A stretch of 52,643 nt of DNA from Candidatus Poseidoniales archaeon (GTDB lineage Archaea; Thermoplasmatota; Poseidoniia; Poseidoniales; Thalassarchaeaceae), in the NCBI GenBank assembly GCA_003602515.1, contig QQSB01000042.1:1-52643 (forward strand). Reading direction: 5' to 3'. A program made the translations under genes and the position numbers. Under the pieces are notes generated by a model. That model was not told the DNA's origin, made no database searches, and saw nothing but the letters and a program-made list of their open reading frames with translations. Positions 1 to 9,628 of this stretch are shown here, piece after piece (within the stretch, counting starts at the first letter, position 1; each line of letters starts with the position of its first letter).

Positions 1-426
1 TGGCGGTGGCGAGTCGTCCTGCTCGGACCCATCATCTCCTTTTCCAGAGACATCCAATTGTTCTTCCTCATTTTCATGCCCCTCTTCTTCTGATTCGGCA
101 TCATCTTGCTGAGAATCCAGCATTCTGAGGTTTTCTTCCCCCTCAGTTAACTTGTCATCATCCTCGATATTTTCTTCATCATCCAGCCCTAGTAGCATCC
201 TCCTGGCGGCTTCATGATCGATGTTTTGGGGCTTTTCTTCTGGTTGTCTTTCCTCTGAACCAGGAAGTTCCGGAAGAGGGAAACCAGCAGGAGGTGGTGG
301 TTGTTCAAAACCAGCTGGAGGCGGTGGTGGCATCTCAAATCCAGGAGGTGCGGGAGGTCGACTAGGGTCACCTTCTTGTTTTTCTTTCGCTTCATCTTCA
401 TCGTAAGAATCAGAGTCTTCAACCAT
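1..426 (-). CDS. Partial acidic/proline-rich hypothetical protein; N-terminus at 426, runs off the left edge
   Basis: Reverse-strand reading from ATG at 426..424 gives MVEDSDSYDEDEAKEKQEGDPSRPPAPPGFEMPPPPPAGFEQPPPPAGFPLPELPGSEERQPEEKPQNIDHEAARRMLLGLDDEENIEDDDKLTEGEE..., open to the window edge. It is absent from the ORF track, probably because it has no stop inside the window. Confidence 0.7.
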   Translation of the reverse strand, partial: MVEDSDSYDEDEAKEKQEGDPSRPPAPPGFEMPPPPPAGFEQPPPPAGFPLPELPGSEERQPEEKPQNIDHEAARRMLLGLDDEENIEDDDKLTEGEENLRMLDSQQDDAESEEEGHENEEEQLDVSGKGDDGSEQDDSPPP

Positions 427-540
427 GAAATGACCCTCAGGGTACATTCACACGGGTGCGGGGTTCGTTTAACGGTTGCCTGATGAAGAATGTGGTTGTT
501 TCCCGAGAACGTTGAAGATAGAAACGTCCTCGGCTACTCT

Positions 541-1383
541 ATGAGCTCCAATGATGGAACTACCCCCCCAGTACTATTCGTGGTAGGTACCGCGGGGGCA
601 GGAAAGAGTTCGCTAGTTACTTCGTTCCAAAGATGGGCCAGATTCTTGGACATAGATGTGTTAGCAGTAAATCTTGACCCTGGTGCAGAAAGGGTACATT
701 ATGACCCCGAATTCGACGTCAGAGATCTGATATCTTTATCTGAAGTAATGGATGAATATGACCTAGGGCCAAATGGAGCCCAGATATTGGCAGCCGACTT
801 AGTGGCATCTCAGGCAGAGGAGGTTTTCGAAGAGATTGAGGGGCTAGCCGGAGACATAATGGTTGTAGACACCCCTGGCCAGGTAGAGCTTTTCGCATTT
901 AGAGAGGCTTCCAGTCATCTGGTACATGTTCTTGGCCAAGGGAGGGCATGCCTCATTTTCTTGTTCGATCCGTTGTTATCTAGCACCCCTAGTGGATTCG
1001 TCTCTCAGATGCTTTTGTCCTCGATAGTTCACTTCAGGCTTGGTCTACCGACTGCAAATTTCTTATCAAAATCAGACCTACTAGAGCCAGAAAATCTGGA
1101 AAGAATACTGGAATGGGGGGATAATCTGGATGTTCTGGAGGCGGCTTTGTTCGAGGAGTCTTCGAATCGGAGCAGCTTTGATGGGGGAGGTCAGAGGGCA
1201 GAGTTTGCAATTGGGCAACTTAGGATGATGCAGCATGCAGCGATCCAACCTGGACTAATTCCACTATCTAGTGAGATGGAGGAGGGTCAAGCCGATGTTC
1301 TAAGTTTCGCACAGAATATTTTTGGCGGGATGTCAGATGCTAAGGATGGATTTGCAGGAGATATTGAACATGAGAGGCAATGA
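541..1383 (+). CDS. GPN-loop GTPase (XAB1/Gpn family ATP/GTP-binding protein)
   Basis: P-loop VGTAGAGKSS, GPN motif (DLGPNGA), DTPGQVELF switch and NFLSKSDLLE base-recognition motif. The ORF opens at 490; ATG at 541 is a likely start. Confidence 0.9.
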   Translation: MSSNDGTTPPVLFVVGTAGAGKSSLVTSFQRWARFLDIDVLAVNLDPGAERVHYDPEFDVRDLISLSEVMDEYDLGPNGAQILAADLVASQAEEVFEEIEGLAGDIMVVDTPGQVELFAFREASSHLVHVLGQGRACLIFLFDPLLSSTPSGFVSQMLLSSIVHFRLGLPTANFLSKSDLLEPENLERILEWGDNLDVLEAALFEESSNRSSFDGGGQRAEFAIGQLRMMQHAAIQPGLIPLSSEMEEGQADVLSFAQNIFGGMSDAKDGFAGDIEHERQ

Positions 1384-2329
1384 AAAGAAATATGACCTAC
1401 TAGCAATAGATGACATTGCTGAAAAATTTTCAGAAATAGTAGACTGGGCTATTAGGATAAAGAATGACGATGATGCACTGTATGATTTCAAGCCTCTCGA
1501 AGGAATGTCTGTAGGTTCGATATACGAGAAGCCATCAACTAGGACGAGGGTGTCTTTTGAGACAGGTGTGAATAGACTTGGTGGACAACCAATAACTCTT
1601 CTATCAAGTGATCTTCAATTGGGCAAAAGTGAAACTATCGCCGATACTGCCGCAGTTCTCTCGAGGTATTTAGATTGCATCACATATCGATGCTTTGGGC
1701 ACGACGATGTCATGGAACTTGCGAAGCACTCTACGGTCCCAGTAATCAATGCTCTTTCAGACCTGCACCATCCCTGTCAAGCAGCGGCCGATATGATGAC
1801 GATTGTCGAGAATTCGGATAGGGTGGATGGCCATGTTGCTTGGGTAGGCGACGGGAACAACGTCCTACATGATTTGGCATTGGGATGTGCGATATTGGGA
1901 ATAGACATTATTTACGCCACTCCTGAAGGTTTTGAGCCTGATCCTGAAATCATGAGAAGAGCTGAAAAGATTGCTGATAAATCTGGATCGATAATTGAGG
2001 GGCGTAATATGGCAGAGGACGCAGTTACTGATGCCGGAGTAATCTATACTGATGTTTTCGTTTCCATGGGCGAAGAACATTTGGAAGGAAAAATGGGATC
2101 ATTCGATGGTTTTCAGGTCAATGGGAACCTAGTTTCCAAAGCCGACGAGAACTATCTCTTCATGCACTGCCTTCCCGCCCATAGAGGCGATGAAGTGACA
2201 GACGAAGTGATTGATTCGCGTAATAGTGTAGTTTTCGACCAGGCAGAAAATAGAATGTGGGCCCAAATGTCGTTACTTACATTACTATGCAACGAAGCAG
2301 CATGGGAGACCTACTGGGAGCTTCGTTAA
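1370..2329 (+). CDS. argF: Ornithine carbamoyltransferase
   Basis: YEKPSTRTRVSFETGVNRLGGQ carbamoyl-phosphate motif, ALSDLHHPCQAAADMMT and FMHCLPAHRGDEVTDEVID motifs. Confidence 0.93.
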   Translation: MRGNEKKYDLLAIDDIAEKFSEIVDWAIRIKNDDDALYDFKPLEGMSVGSIYEKPSTRTRVSFETGVNRLGGQPITLLSSDLQLGKSETIADTAAVLSRYLDCITYRCFGHDDVMELAKHSTVPVINALSDLHHPCQAAADMMTIVENSDRVDGHVAWVGDGNNVLHDLALGCAILGIDIIYATPEGFEPDPEIMRRAEKIADKSGSIIEGRNMAEDAVTDAGVIYTDVFVSMGEEHLEGKMGSFDGFQVNGNLVSKADENYLFMHCLPAHRGDEVTDEVIDSRNSVVFDQAENRMWAQMSLLTLLCNEAAWETYWELR

Positions 2330-3240
2330 CTAGGAATTAGAGAGATCGCCAAGAACGCAATTAGGCAGAGTTGCATAGAGTTCTTGATTAGTTTCTGTGC
2401 AGCGTTGTCTTCAGAGGCGAATAGGCGTGGCTTCACCATCATCAAAGAAACTACTGCTGGGATTACAAAAATCACATGCCAGTCGGTGAAGATTTGAAAA
2501 AATGGTAAAAATGGGGCAAGAATAGTGACTAGGGTCAACACAAGAAGGCCCGCCGCTAGTAAGCGTGCCCTATCAACTCCCGAACTCATTGCAAAGGTAT
2601 TCCTTCCCTTGTCGCCCTCAATGTCTTCTATGTCCTTCACTATCTCCCTTGAAAAATTATACAAGAACCCCATTAGGAAAACTGACCATGCCCTAGCATC
2701 TAGTGGCTTAGAAACACTAGCGGCACCGAAGATTATCACGAGTCCCACTGATAGGCTGATTGCGATATTTCCCGGTAGCCCCTTGTCCTTCATCTTATAG
2801 CTGAATCTTGAGTTTGATTCATAGTTGAAAAGTAAAATTAGTGCAATCATCCATATCGCCAAGGACGGCGTCCAATCACTCAGTCCCGAATTCCTTGATG
2901 AGGCGATATAACCTGCTAGGGACAATGAAATTACTGAAAATAATCCGAATATTTGGATTCCCCTCATGGCTGATTCTAATGTTATCGCTCCGGATGGAAG
3001 TGGTCGATCTGGCCTATTTGTCCTATCGATCTCAATATCCACGTAGTCATTTAGAGCGTTCCATGAGAACATGAATGTCATTACTGATATGGAATGCAAT
3101 AATGTGATTATGGCAAAGTCCCCACTGGGCATTCCTCTTGAAGCCAGTATTGACCCAAGCAATACTCCAAATACGCCTGATACAGAGTTCCCTGCTCGGA
3201 ATAAGGATGCCCATGAGTGGACCGTAGCGGGCAGTTTCAC
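2326..3240 (-). CDS. UbiA-family prenyltransferase, likely (S)-2,3-di-O-geranylgeranylglyceryl phosphate synthase
   Basis: NDYVDIEIDRTNRPDRPLPSGAI and DIEDIEGDKGRNTFA aspartate-rich motifs; many TM segments. Confidence 0.88.
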   Translation of the reverse strand: MKLPATVHSWASLFRAGNSVSGVFGVLLGSILASRGMPSGDFAIITLLHSISVMTFMFSWNALNDYVDIEIDRTNRPDRPLPSGAITLESAMRGIQIFGLFSVISLSLAGYIASSRNSGLSDWTPSLAIWMIALILLFNYESNSRFSYKMKDKGLPGNIAISLSVGLVIIFGAASVSKPLDARAWSVFLMGFLYNFSREIVKDIEDIEGDKGRNTFAMSSGVDRARLLAAGLLVLTLVTILAPFLPFFQIFTDWHVIFVIPAVVSLMMVKPRLFASEDNAAQKLIKNSMQLCLIAFLAISLIPS

Positions 3241-3280
3241 GCACCATAGACGAAGGTGGGAGTCTTCATCTCTTCCCTGG

Positions 3281-3538
3281 CTAAGAGACTACCAGAGCAG
3301 TTTCCTTCTCGGACAGGCCCCAGACGCAAACGGTGTATACACTACCTCTGAATGGACCTCTGACGTGTCCTACTTTCGAAAACCTAGAGTCCTTGGCCAT
3401 GATGTTCCCCACCTGGTTCATGGTAGCTCCCCATCGGAATCTTTCATTCAAGTGATCAAAAATCTCTACTGTATTTGCAGTCCCTTTGCCCTCCAGGAGA
3501 GAAAGTACCTCCTCCCTAAGTCTCCTTGTACGTGACAT
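3281..3538 (-). CDS. Small hypothetical protein, winged-helix-like
   Basis: MSRTRRLREEVLSLLEGKGTANTVEIFDHLNERFRWGATMNQVGNIMAKDSRFSKVGHV...; its start codon overlaps the upstream gene stop (ATGA at 3538). The ORF track start at 3598 is probably too long. Confidence 0.65.
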   Translation of the reverse strand: MSRTRRLREEVLSLLEGKGTANTVEIFDHLNERFRWGATMNQVGNIMAKDSRFSKVGHVRGPFRGSVYTVCVWGLSEKETALVVS

Positions 3539-3837
3539 CAAGATACCTCCACTTTGACGGGCCCGGATGCCAATAACCTCCGATGCAACCCTTCCCATCC
3601 TCTGGAGCTGATCTCAATAGGATTCTCTGGCATTGCCATTGGAGACCAAGATTGAATTGATTCTAGATTCCCCGAATGACTGACTAAGTTGCTGTAGTTG
3701 CATTCTTCAGTTTTGTTCCCGGTCATCTTTAGACTTGCCAATGGGACAACTTGATGTGGCTCTGGTCTCTTCCTGTATCGTATTGCAGTGTATCGCTTTC
3801 TTCTTCCAATCATGGCTCTATGTCTGGTCTTTGACAT
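3538..3837 (-). CDS. Small hypothetical protein with a very basic N-terminus
   Basis: MSKTRHRAMIGRRKRYTAIRYRKRPEPHQVV...; ATGA translational coupling to the 3281-3538 gene. Confidence 0.6.
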   Translation of the reverse strand: MSKTRHRAMIGRRKRYTAIRYRKRPEPHQVVPLASLKMTGNKTEECNYSNLVSHSGNLESIQSWSPMAMPENPIEISSRGWEGLHRRLLASGPVKVEVS

Positions 3838-3940
3838 ATTAATCGGGCCAAAGGGGACGTAAGTGAAAGTGAAAGTGTAATTTGGAAACTAGGGTGAAAT
3901 ACAACGTTTTGAAATAGAGATGGGGCCTCCCCAAGATACC

Positions 3941-4018
3941 GCTCGTGTGGTGTAGTTCGGTCCATCATGTCGGACTCTCGATCCGTCGACCCGGGTTCAA
4001 ATCCCGGCACGAGCACCA
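3941..4018 (+). tRNA. tRNA-Glu (CTC)
   Basis: Acceptor GCTCGTG/CACGAGC, anticodon loop CTCTCGA (anticodon CTC), T-arm CCCGGGTTCAAATCCCGG, discriminator A followed by encoded CCA. Confidence 0.95.
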
Positions 4019-4074
4019 ATCCGATACCTACGATTACAGTCATAAGCCCACCTTCGTTGGAGTAGTAAGGTCAT

Positions 4075-5124
4075 ATGCGAATAGAGCGTGATCTGAAGTT
4101 AACTTTTGATGATGTACTAATTCGCCCCAAGAGGAGCACGTTGGTCTCAAGGTCAGATGTAGACCTGGTCAGGGAATTCAAGTTCAGGCATGCGGAGGGA
4201 ACTTGGACAGGAATTCCAATAGTAGCTGCAAATATGGACACTACGGGACTATTTTCGATTGCCAGAGTTCTGCAAGGGCACAAAATGCTGACCTGTACCC
4301 AGAAATTCTACTCCACTAGGGAATTCTCAGAGGCATGGGCAGATGGAGTCGAACCCAGATGCATAGCGGTAACATGCGGTTCTACTAACGAGAGTTTCGA
4401 CCTATTGAAGAGGAAGATAGCGACTAATGAAGATCTGAATATGATTTGTATCGATGTTGCAAATGGGTACAGGGAAGTATTCCTACAGTTTGTTAGGAAG
4501 GTCAGGAAGGAATTCCCTGAAAAAATCATCATAGCAGGAAATGTTGCAACGAGAGAGATGACAGAGGCGCTTATTCTATCCGGGGCGGACATAGTTAAGG
4601 TTGGAATTGGCCCGGGTTCCGTCTGTACTACAAGGAAGGTTGCAGGCGTTGGCTACCCGCAGCTATCGGCAATTTCAGAATGCGCTGATGCTGCTCACGG
4701 ACTTAATGGCCATGTGATGTCAGATGGTGGTTGCTCCTCTCCAGGAGATGTTTCCAAGGCATTCGCAGCTGGAGCAGATTTTGTGATGCTAGGAGGCATG
4801 TTGGCAGGGCATGACGAGTCCGGGGGAGAAATAATTGACGACGGGAGTGGCAGCAAATACAAGTCATTCTACGGCATGTCATCGGCAAAGGCCATGGAGA
4901 CTCACTATGGCGAGATAGCGGATCATAGGGCCCCTGAGGGTAAAGAGGTCCGAGTACCTTATCGGGGGGCTCTTGAAATAACCATACAATCGATTCTGGG
5001 TGGTCTGAGGTCTGCCTGTTCATACGTTGGTGCAAGGAGAATCAAGGACCTTCCCAAATGCACCACATTCATTCGGGTTAGCATGACTACGAATGAAGTA
5101 TTCCAGAAGTTCAACGTAGATTAG
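4075..5124 (+). CDS. guaC: GMP reductase
   Basis: [16 protein letters not shown]-terminus, no CBS insert, [81 protein letters not shown]: GuaC rather than IMPDH. Confidence 0.9.
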   Translation: MRIERDLKLTFDDVLIRPKRSTLVSRSDVDLVREFKFRHAEGTWTGIPIVAANMDTTGLFSIARVLQGHKMLTCTQKFYSTREFSEAWADGVEPRCIAVTCGSTNESFDLLKRKIATNEDLNMICIDVANGYREVFLQFVRKVRKEFPEKIIIAGNVATREMTEALILSGADIVKVGIGPGSVCTTRKVAGVGYPQLSAISECADAAHGLNGHVMSDGGCSSPGDVSKAFAAGADFVMLGGMLAGHDESGGEIIDDGSGSKYKSFYGMSSAKAMETHYGEIADHRAPEGKEVRVPYRGALEITIQSILGGLRSACSYVGARRIKDLPKCTTFIRVSMTTNEVFQKFNVD

Positions 5125-8100
5125 TCGAAGTCGTTGCACAACTCGCCCTGTGATGGGAAGCTGGTTGGATCCTTGGGGTTGGTATTCCATCTACTCTCGC
5201 ACCGATTCGCAAAACCATCTCCATCGGAGTCAATTAAGGAGTCGGAAGAGTCGAATGGGTCGTATCCGAAATAGTACTCCCATCCAGACCACATGTCATC
5301 ATTATCCTGATCCTGATGGAAAACCTCTGAGCCATCGTTCCACTTGTCCCCATCGGTGTCGTTCTTGATGGGGCTAGTACCATTCTGATACTCTTCGAAA
5401 TTGGTATAATTCTCCAAATCGTCATAGAACAGAGATCCAGCACTGGAAGATGGATCGATGTGGCATTCGAAATCTTGAGGGTCGTCCCATCCGGGGCAGT
5501 ACCTGTACATCAGATTAGTACGGTTGAGGCCGTCATTATCCATGTCCTCGCTGCCATCGTTGATTCCATCAAGATCGGAGTCGGGCATCCTCGGATCCAT
5601 TGGCCCTCTTGATCCCAGGGCATTCAGAGTGTTGTTGTCGACGAGACCAAGCTCTATGGCCTCCTCCGAATAGCTAACCTCCCAGCCATCTGGTAGCCTG
5701 TCTCCGTCTGTGTCGTCATCTACTGGATTAGTGTCCCACCTATCTGGCGCCTCTAGTGAGTTCTGGAGAGTATCATTGTCTATGTCGTAAATGGAGTCCA
5801 CCGCAGATCCAAATGATGGGTCTAGTGCCCACCTCCCTTGTTCGGGAATCGAAAACCCAGACAGGTTCATTTCATGAAGGAAGTATTGAGGATCTAGAAC
5901 TCCATCGCCATCCCTATCGCCCGAAGAGTCGAATCCAGAGACGTAGTTAATCCAAATCCAACCTCCGGGACCCTTGCCGCATTCAATCATCGATTCGCAC
6001 CCAGGAGGGAGCCAGCTGTCGGTAGATATCCAGAGGCTGTGGCTGTTTGTGTTCTCCTGGACAGAGAAAACTTGCATCTCCCAACCATCTGGTTGCCCGT
6101 CCCCATCGGTGTCATTGAGGAGGGGGTTCGTTGCGCCCTGCCATGGGCGAGGGACGAATAGTACCTCGCTGCCATCATTAAGTCCGTCACCATCGGTGTC
6201 GGCATTGTTTCCGTGGGTTATGTAAAGATCTAGCCCGTCCACGACTTCCTCCCCATCCTCCAGGCCATCATTGTCCGTATCGAAGGCAGAGGCATTGGTG
6301 AAATAGTAAACTAACGTCCCGTTATCGTACCAAGGGTGACCATCGACGGCCTCCCTATAGTCTTCCAGTCCATCATTATCAGTATCTTTGTCTGTTGCAT
6401 TAGTGAATGTCTCGTAGTACTCAACTGCGTCAGACAGGCCATCCCTGTCCGTGTCGAAGACTCCGGGGTCCGACCTCACAATGACCTCTCTCACGCCGAA
6501 GTCTACAATACGGATCTTCCATCCGATGACTTCGATTCCGTCGATTAGGCCGTCTGCATCGGTATCCGAGACAAGTGGGTCGGTCGACCTACCATCAACG
6601 ACTCCATCCCCATCCCTGTCTCTGGCATTGTACTCATCCAAATTTGTGAACCTCTCGTGCTGCTCGACAACTGTGATTAGTGATTGTAATCTACTTTTTA
6701 CCTCTTCATCCAACTCCACATTGATGTGGTAAACCCAGCCAGCTGTTTCAGTCTTAACAGGGATATTGACGTAATTGCTATCCACAACTGTTCGGACCCA
6801 AAGTACTGTCTTGTTTGCCTGGACATATTCCCCGGGTGTGACATCTATCCTCTCGATAGTAGTCGCACCAATCATATCTTTGTATGTAACAGAACCGTCG
6901 TTGTCGGCATCATATCCATCGAAATCTGGATCATCATCGGCATTACTGCCGTCAGTGGGATGGATTCCACTTTGGAACTCCCATCCATCTGGCATACCAT
7001 CTTGGTCGGTATCCGGATTGAGTGGGTCAGTGAAGTTTGAAGGCCCCCAATCGTAAGAAACAGAGAACTCTTCGACATTGTTCAGTCCATCTCCATCGGA
7101 GTCCCCATATGCATCGGTAGAGTTTGCCGGGTTTAGGAACCAATTATAGTTAGAATCGAATGAGTAGCAGAATTCGAATCCGTCTGGCATCCCATCGCCA
7201 TCCGTATCCCAGTCACCTGGCCCATTCAACCTCCCATCGCCATCCATATCCTCATTGAACCAGTTGGGGTTGTCCAATGGGCTCTTCTTCTGAAGTGTGG
7301 TCTGAATTCCGCCATTTGGTAAATTCTGTGCGGTGAATTGAATTTCTGAAGCAAAGGCACGGAGATGGGGAGCTGGTAGTGTAAGAGTTCCGAAAGTAGG
7401 ACGGCCACAGAAAGACTCCAAGTCCACCAGATGTGTCGAAATCTCAACTAAATCGTCTATTAGATCGCCGTCGCTGTCGGAATCTCGGGGGTTCGTATCG
7501 TACTTCTCCTCTACGTAGTTCCTTAGCGTGTCTGGCTCCGGTAATTCAAGATCTAGAATAGCGTCACAGGAATGGCCGAACTGAGAACCCATCTCCTCCC
7601 ACAGTTCGTCTCCTATGTCCAGTTTAATCTCGGCTTGCATCGAGGGAGTCAGCAATGGACAATTCCAATTCCCATCGAGTGGATCTAGAAGCGTGATTAC
7701 TCCGGACGGGGTAGTTATTTCATGCGTGTGCCTGGATTCCCACCGATCATTCAGGCCATCTCCATCGGTGTCCTTTAGACGAGGGTTTGTCCCCAACTCT
7801 GCCTCATCCAGATTTGTCAGGCCATCCCTGTCGGGATCCCCTAGTGGGCCGTTGTCTGGGTTTGGAAAGGTCTCATTCTGCTCGCCGGTTTCCCTCTCGG
7901 TATCTACTGATGCCACTGGGATGTCTTCACATTCCACTTCTGTGAGGCCTTCACCTATGCTGATACATGGCTGTCCCGTATCAAGGGGATCGAGTCCGTT
8001 CTCAATTTCCCATCCATCGTCTAAACCGTCCCCATCGGTGTCTGCTTCCTGCCAATTAGTCCCATAGAGTGTACTCTCCATTCGGTCTGCAATCCCATCT

Positions 8101-8303
8101 CCATCCCAATCACAGCCTATCGTTGGAATATCCGGGGGGCACTCCCTCTGATTTCCTGGATTTAACTCCAAATCCTCCACAGCCGATTCGAAACCTCCAC
8201 TATTTGTACTCGAAAGTCCAGCCCCGACTACAGTGTAAAGTCCTGCCAAGCACAGCGTTGCGGTAATGGCTGCAACTGCATATTGGTTGTGTGTCAAGGC
8301 CAT
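5121..8303 (-). CDS. Large secreted/N-anchored protein rich in thrombospondin type-3-like calcium-binding repeats
   Basis: N-terminal hydrophobic segment, then many DxDGDGLxDG(W)E repeats, e.g. [50 protein letters not shown]. Confidence 0.9.
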   Translation of the reverse strand: MALTHNQYAVAAITATLCLAGLYTVVGAGLSSTNSGGFESAVEDLELNPGNQRECPPDIPTIGCDWDGDGIADRMESTLYGTNWQEADTDGDGLDDGWEIENGLDPLDTGQPCISIGEGLTEVECEDIPVASVDTERETGEQNETFPNPDNGPLGDPDRDGLTNLDEAELGTNPRLKDTDGDGLNDRWESRHTHEITTPSGVITLLDPLDGNWNCPLLTPSMQAEIKLDIGDELWEEMGSQFGHSCDAILDLELPEPDTLRNYVEEKYDTNPRDSDSDGDLIDDLVEISTHLVDLESFCGRPTFGTLTLPAPHLRAFASEIQFTAQNLPNGGIQTTLQKKSPLDNPNWFNEDMDGDGRLNGPGDWDTDGDGMPDGFEFCYSFDSNYNWFLNPANSTDAYGDSDGDGLNNVEEFSVSYDWGPSNFTDPLNPDTDQDGMPDGWEFQSGIHPTDGSNADDDPDFDGYDADNDGSVTYKDMIGATTIERIDVTPGEYVQANKTVLWVRTVVDSNYVNIPVKTETAGWVYHINVELDEEVKSRLQSLITVVEQHERFTNLDEYNARDRDGDGVVDGRSTDPLVSDTDADGLIDGIEVIGWKIRIVDFGVREVIVRSDPGVFDTDRDGLSDAVEYYETFTNATDKDTDNDGLEDYREAVDGHPWYDNGTLVYYFTNASAFDTDNDGLEDGEEVVDGLDLYITHGNNADTDGDGLNDGSEVLFVPRPWQGATNPLLNDTDGDGQPDGWEMQVFSVQENTNSHSLWISTDSWLPPGCESMIECGKGPGGWIWINYVSGFDSSGDRDGDGVLDPQYFLHEMNLSGFSIPEQGRWALDPSFGSAVDSIYDIDNDTLQNSLEAPDRWDTNPVDDDTDGDRLPDGWEVSYSEEAIELGLVDNNTLNALGSRGPMDPRMPDSDLDGINDGSEDMDNDGLNRTNLMYRYCPGWDDPQDFECHIDPSSSAGSLFYDDLENYTNFEEYQNGTSPIKNDTDGDKWNDGSEVFHQDQDNDDMWSGWEYYFGYDPFDSSDSLIDSDGDGFANRCESRWNTNPKDPTSFPSQGELCNDFD

Positions 8304-8418
8304 GCAAATACCCCGCCCTCATAGAGGGCGTTTCATGCAACTTGGGTTCGGCTATAATGATTCATGGAGATTGACTGCAGGAAAATTGAAGATTTATTGT
8401 ACGGAATAGAAATTTTCA

Positions 8419-9624
8419 TTACTCCCCCCTCAGGAAAGATTCGATTCTATCGAATGCCTCCGATAGTATCGCCACTTCCGGAAGACAGACCATCCTGAAG
8501 TGTCCTTTACCCATCTGGGGGGAGAATCCAGACCCATGGACGAGTAGGACATGCTTCTTGTGAAGAAGATCTAAGACAAATTTCTTGTCATCTTGTGCAA
8601 GAGTAGGTTCTGTAATCTTCACAAACAGGTAAAATGATCCCCCAGGAGATTGGCATTCTAGTCCGTCCATCGATTCGATCCGATTCAATGAGTAATCCAG
8701 TCTTTTCTTAATCAGTTCTCGATGCGATTCTAGCCATCCATGATCCTCCGTGAGTCCGGCAAGGAAACCATATTGGGCGGGAGTCGAAGCGCAGAGACGG
8801 CTACGGAGTAGCCGCTCAACACCATCTCTGACGTTATCCAGCACCCCTCTGGGATCATGCCATGCCATGTATCCTATTCTCCATCCGGGTGCGAAATAGA
8901 CCTTCGAAACTCCATTTAGAGTGATTACTGGGACGTCCGGTGACCTCGATGCGAGTGAAACAAAATCACCCGAAAAGTCGAGACCGTCGTATATTTCATC
9001 TGAGATCAAAGTACACCTCGGGAAATCTCTGGCAATTTCAATTAAAGAGTCGATCTCTGACGGGAGGGGGACGTTGCCGGTCGGATTGTTTGGGTTGATT
9101 AGAACCAGGAGTCGGACGCTTTCGTCCATCTTTGAGCGGATATCATCGAAGTCGATACGCCAACTATCCTCAGAGTCTAGCCTGTATTCGATTGTCTTGG
9201 CACCATACATCTGTGGATATGCCATATAAGGGGGATAATGTGGCCCTGGTGCGAGAATCGAATCGCCCGGCTCCAGAAAGGCTGCAAATAAAATCTGCAA
9301 TGCCTCGGTAACTCCATGTGTTACGTAAACATCTTCCTCCGAGCACGCCCATCCTTTACTGGATTCGGCGTTTGCAATTGACCTCCGGAGCGGAGTGATC
9401 CCATATGACGGGCCGTAACCGTTGTCTTGGGAGTCGAGAGCCCGCTTGTATGCGTCGATCATGTGTTTCGGAGTCTGGAGTCCTTTGTATGCAAGTGGGT
9501 CTCCGATATTCAGCCTGATAATTTCGTGGCCCTGCTTCTCGAGCTCTATAGCTGGGACTACAACGTCCCTGATCGCGTACTCGATAGAAGAGGCACGCTT
9601 GGAAGCATCAACTGAAACGCTCAT
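8419..9624 (-). CDS. Class I/II pyridoxal-phosphate aminotransferase (alanine/aspartate aminotransferase-like)
   Basis: INPNNPTGNVP, ISDEIYDGLDF, LNGVSKVYFAPGWRIGYMA (PLP-lysine region), GSGFSPQMGKGHFRMVCLP. Confidence 0.9.
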   Translation of the reverse strand: MSVSVDASKRASSIEYAIRDVVVPAIELEKQGHEIIRLNIGDPLAYKGLQTPKHMIDAYKRALDSQDNGYGPSYGITPLRRSIANAESSKGWACSEEDVYVTHGVTEALQILFAAFLEPGDSILAPGPHYPPYMAYPQMYGAKTIEYRLDSEDSWRIDFDDIRSKMDESVRLLVLINPNNPTGNVPLPSEIDSLIEIARDFPRCTLISDEIYDGLDFSGDFVSLASRSPDVPVITLNGVSKVYFAPGWRIGYMAWHDPRGVLDNVRDGVERLLRSRLCASTPAQYGFLAGLTEDHGWLESHRELIKKRLDYSLNRIESMDGLECQSPGGSFYLFVKITEPTLAQDDKKFVLDLLHKKHVLLVHGSGFSPQMGKGHFRMVCLPEVAILSEAFDRIESFLRGE

Positions 9625-9628
9625 CTTC

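Noticed and set aside
3880-3905. Short gtgaaagtgaaagtg direct repeat upstream of tRNA-Glu
   Set aside because: Only a few 6-bp units; too short to support a functional repeat claim.
3810-4043. 77-aa minus-strand ORF
   Set aside because: It is antisense through tRNA-Glu (translated T-arm) with no protein-like features.
5200-8100. Recurring ccatcnccatcggtgtc-like DNA words, as a possible CRISPR or satellite array
   Set aside because: Irregular spacing and in-frame with DTDGDG protein repeats; coding constraint explains them.
5150-8266. Numerous ORFs antisense to the TSP3-repeat gene (e.g. 7615..8067 +)
   Set aside because: Ser/Pro-rich mirror translations of Asp-Gly-rich repeats; typical antisense artefacts.
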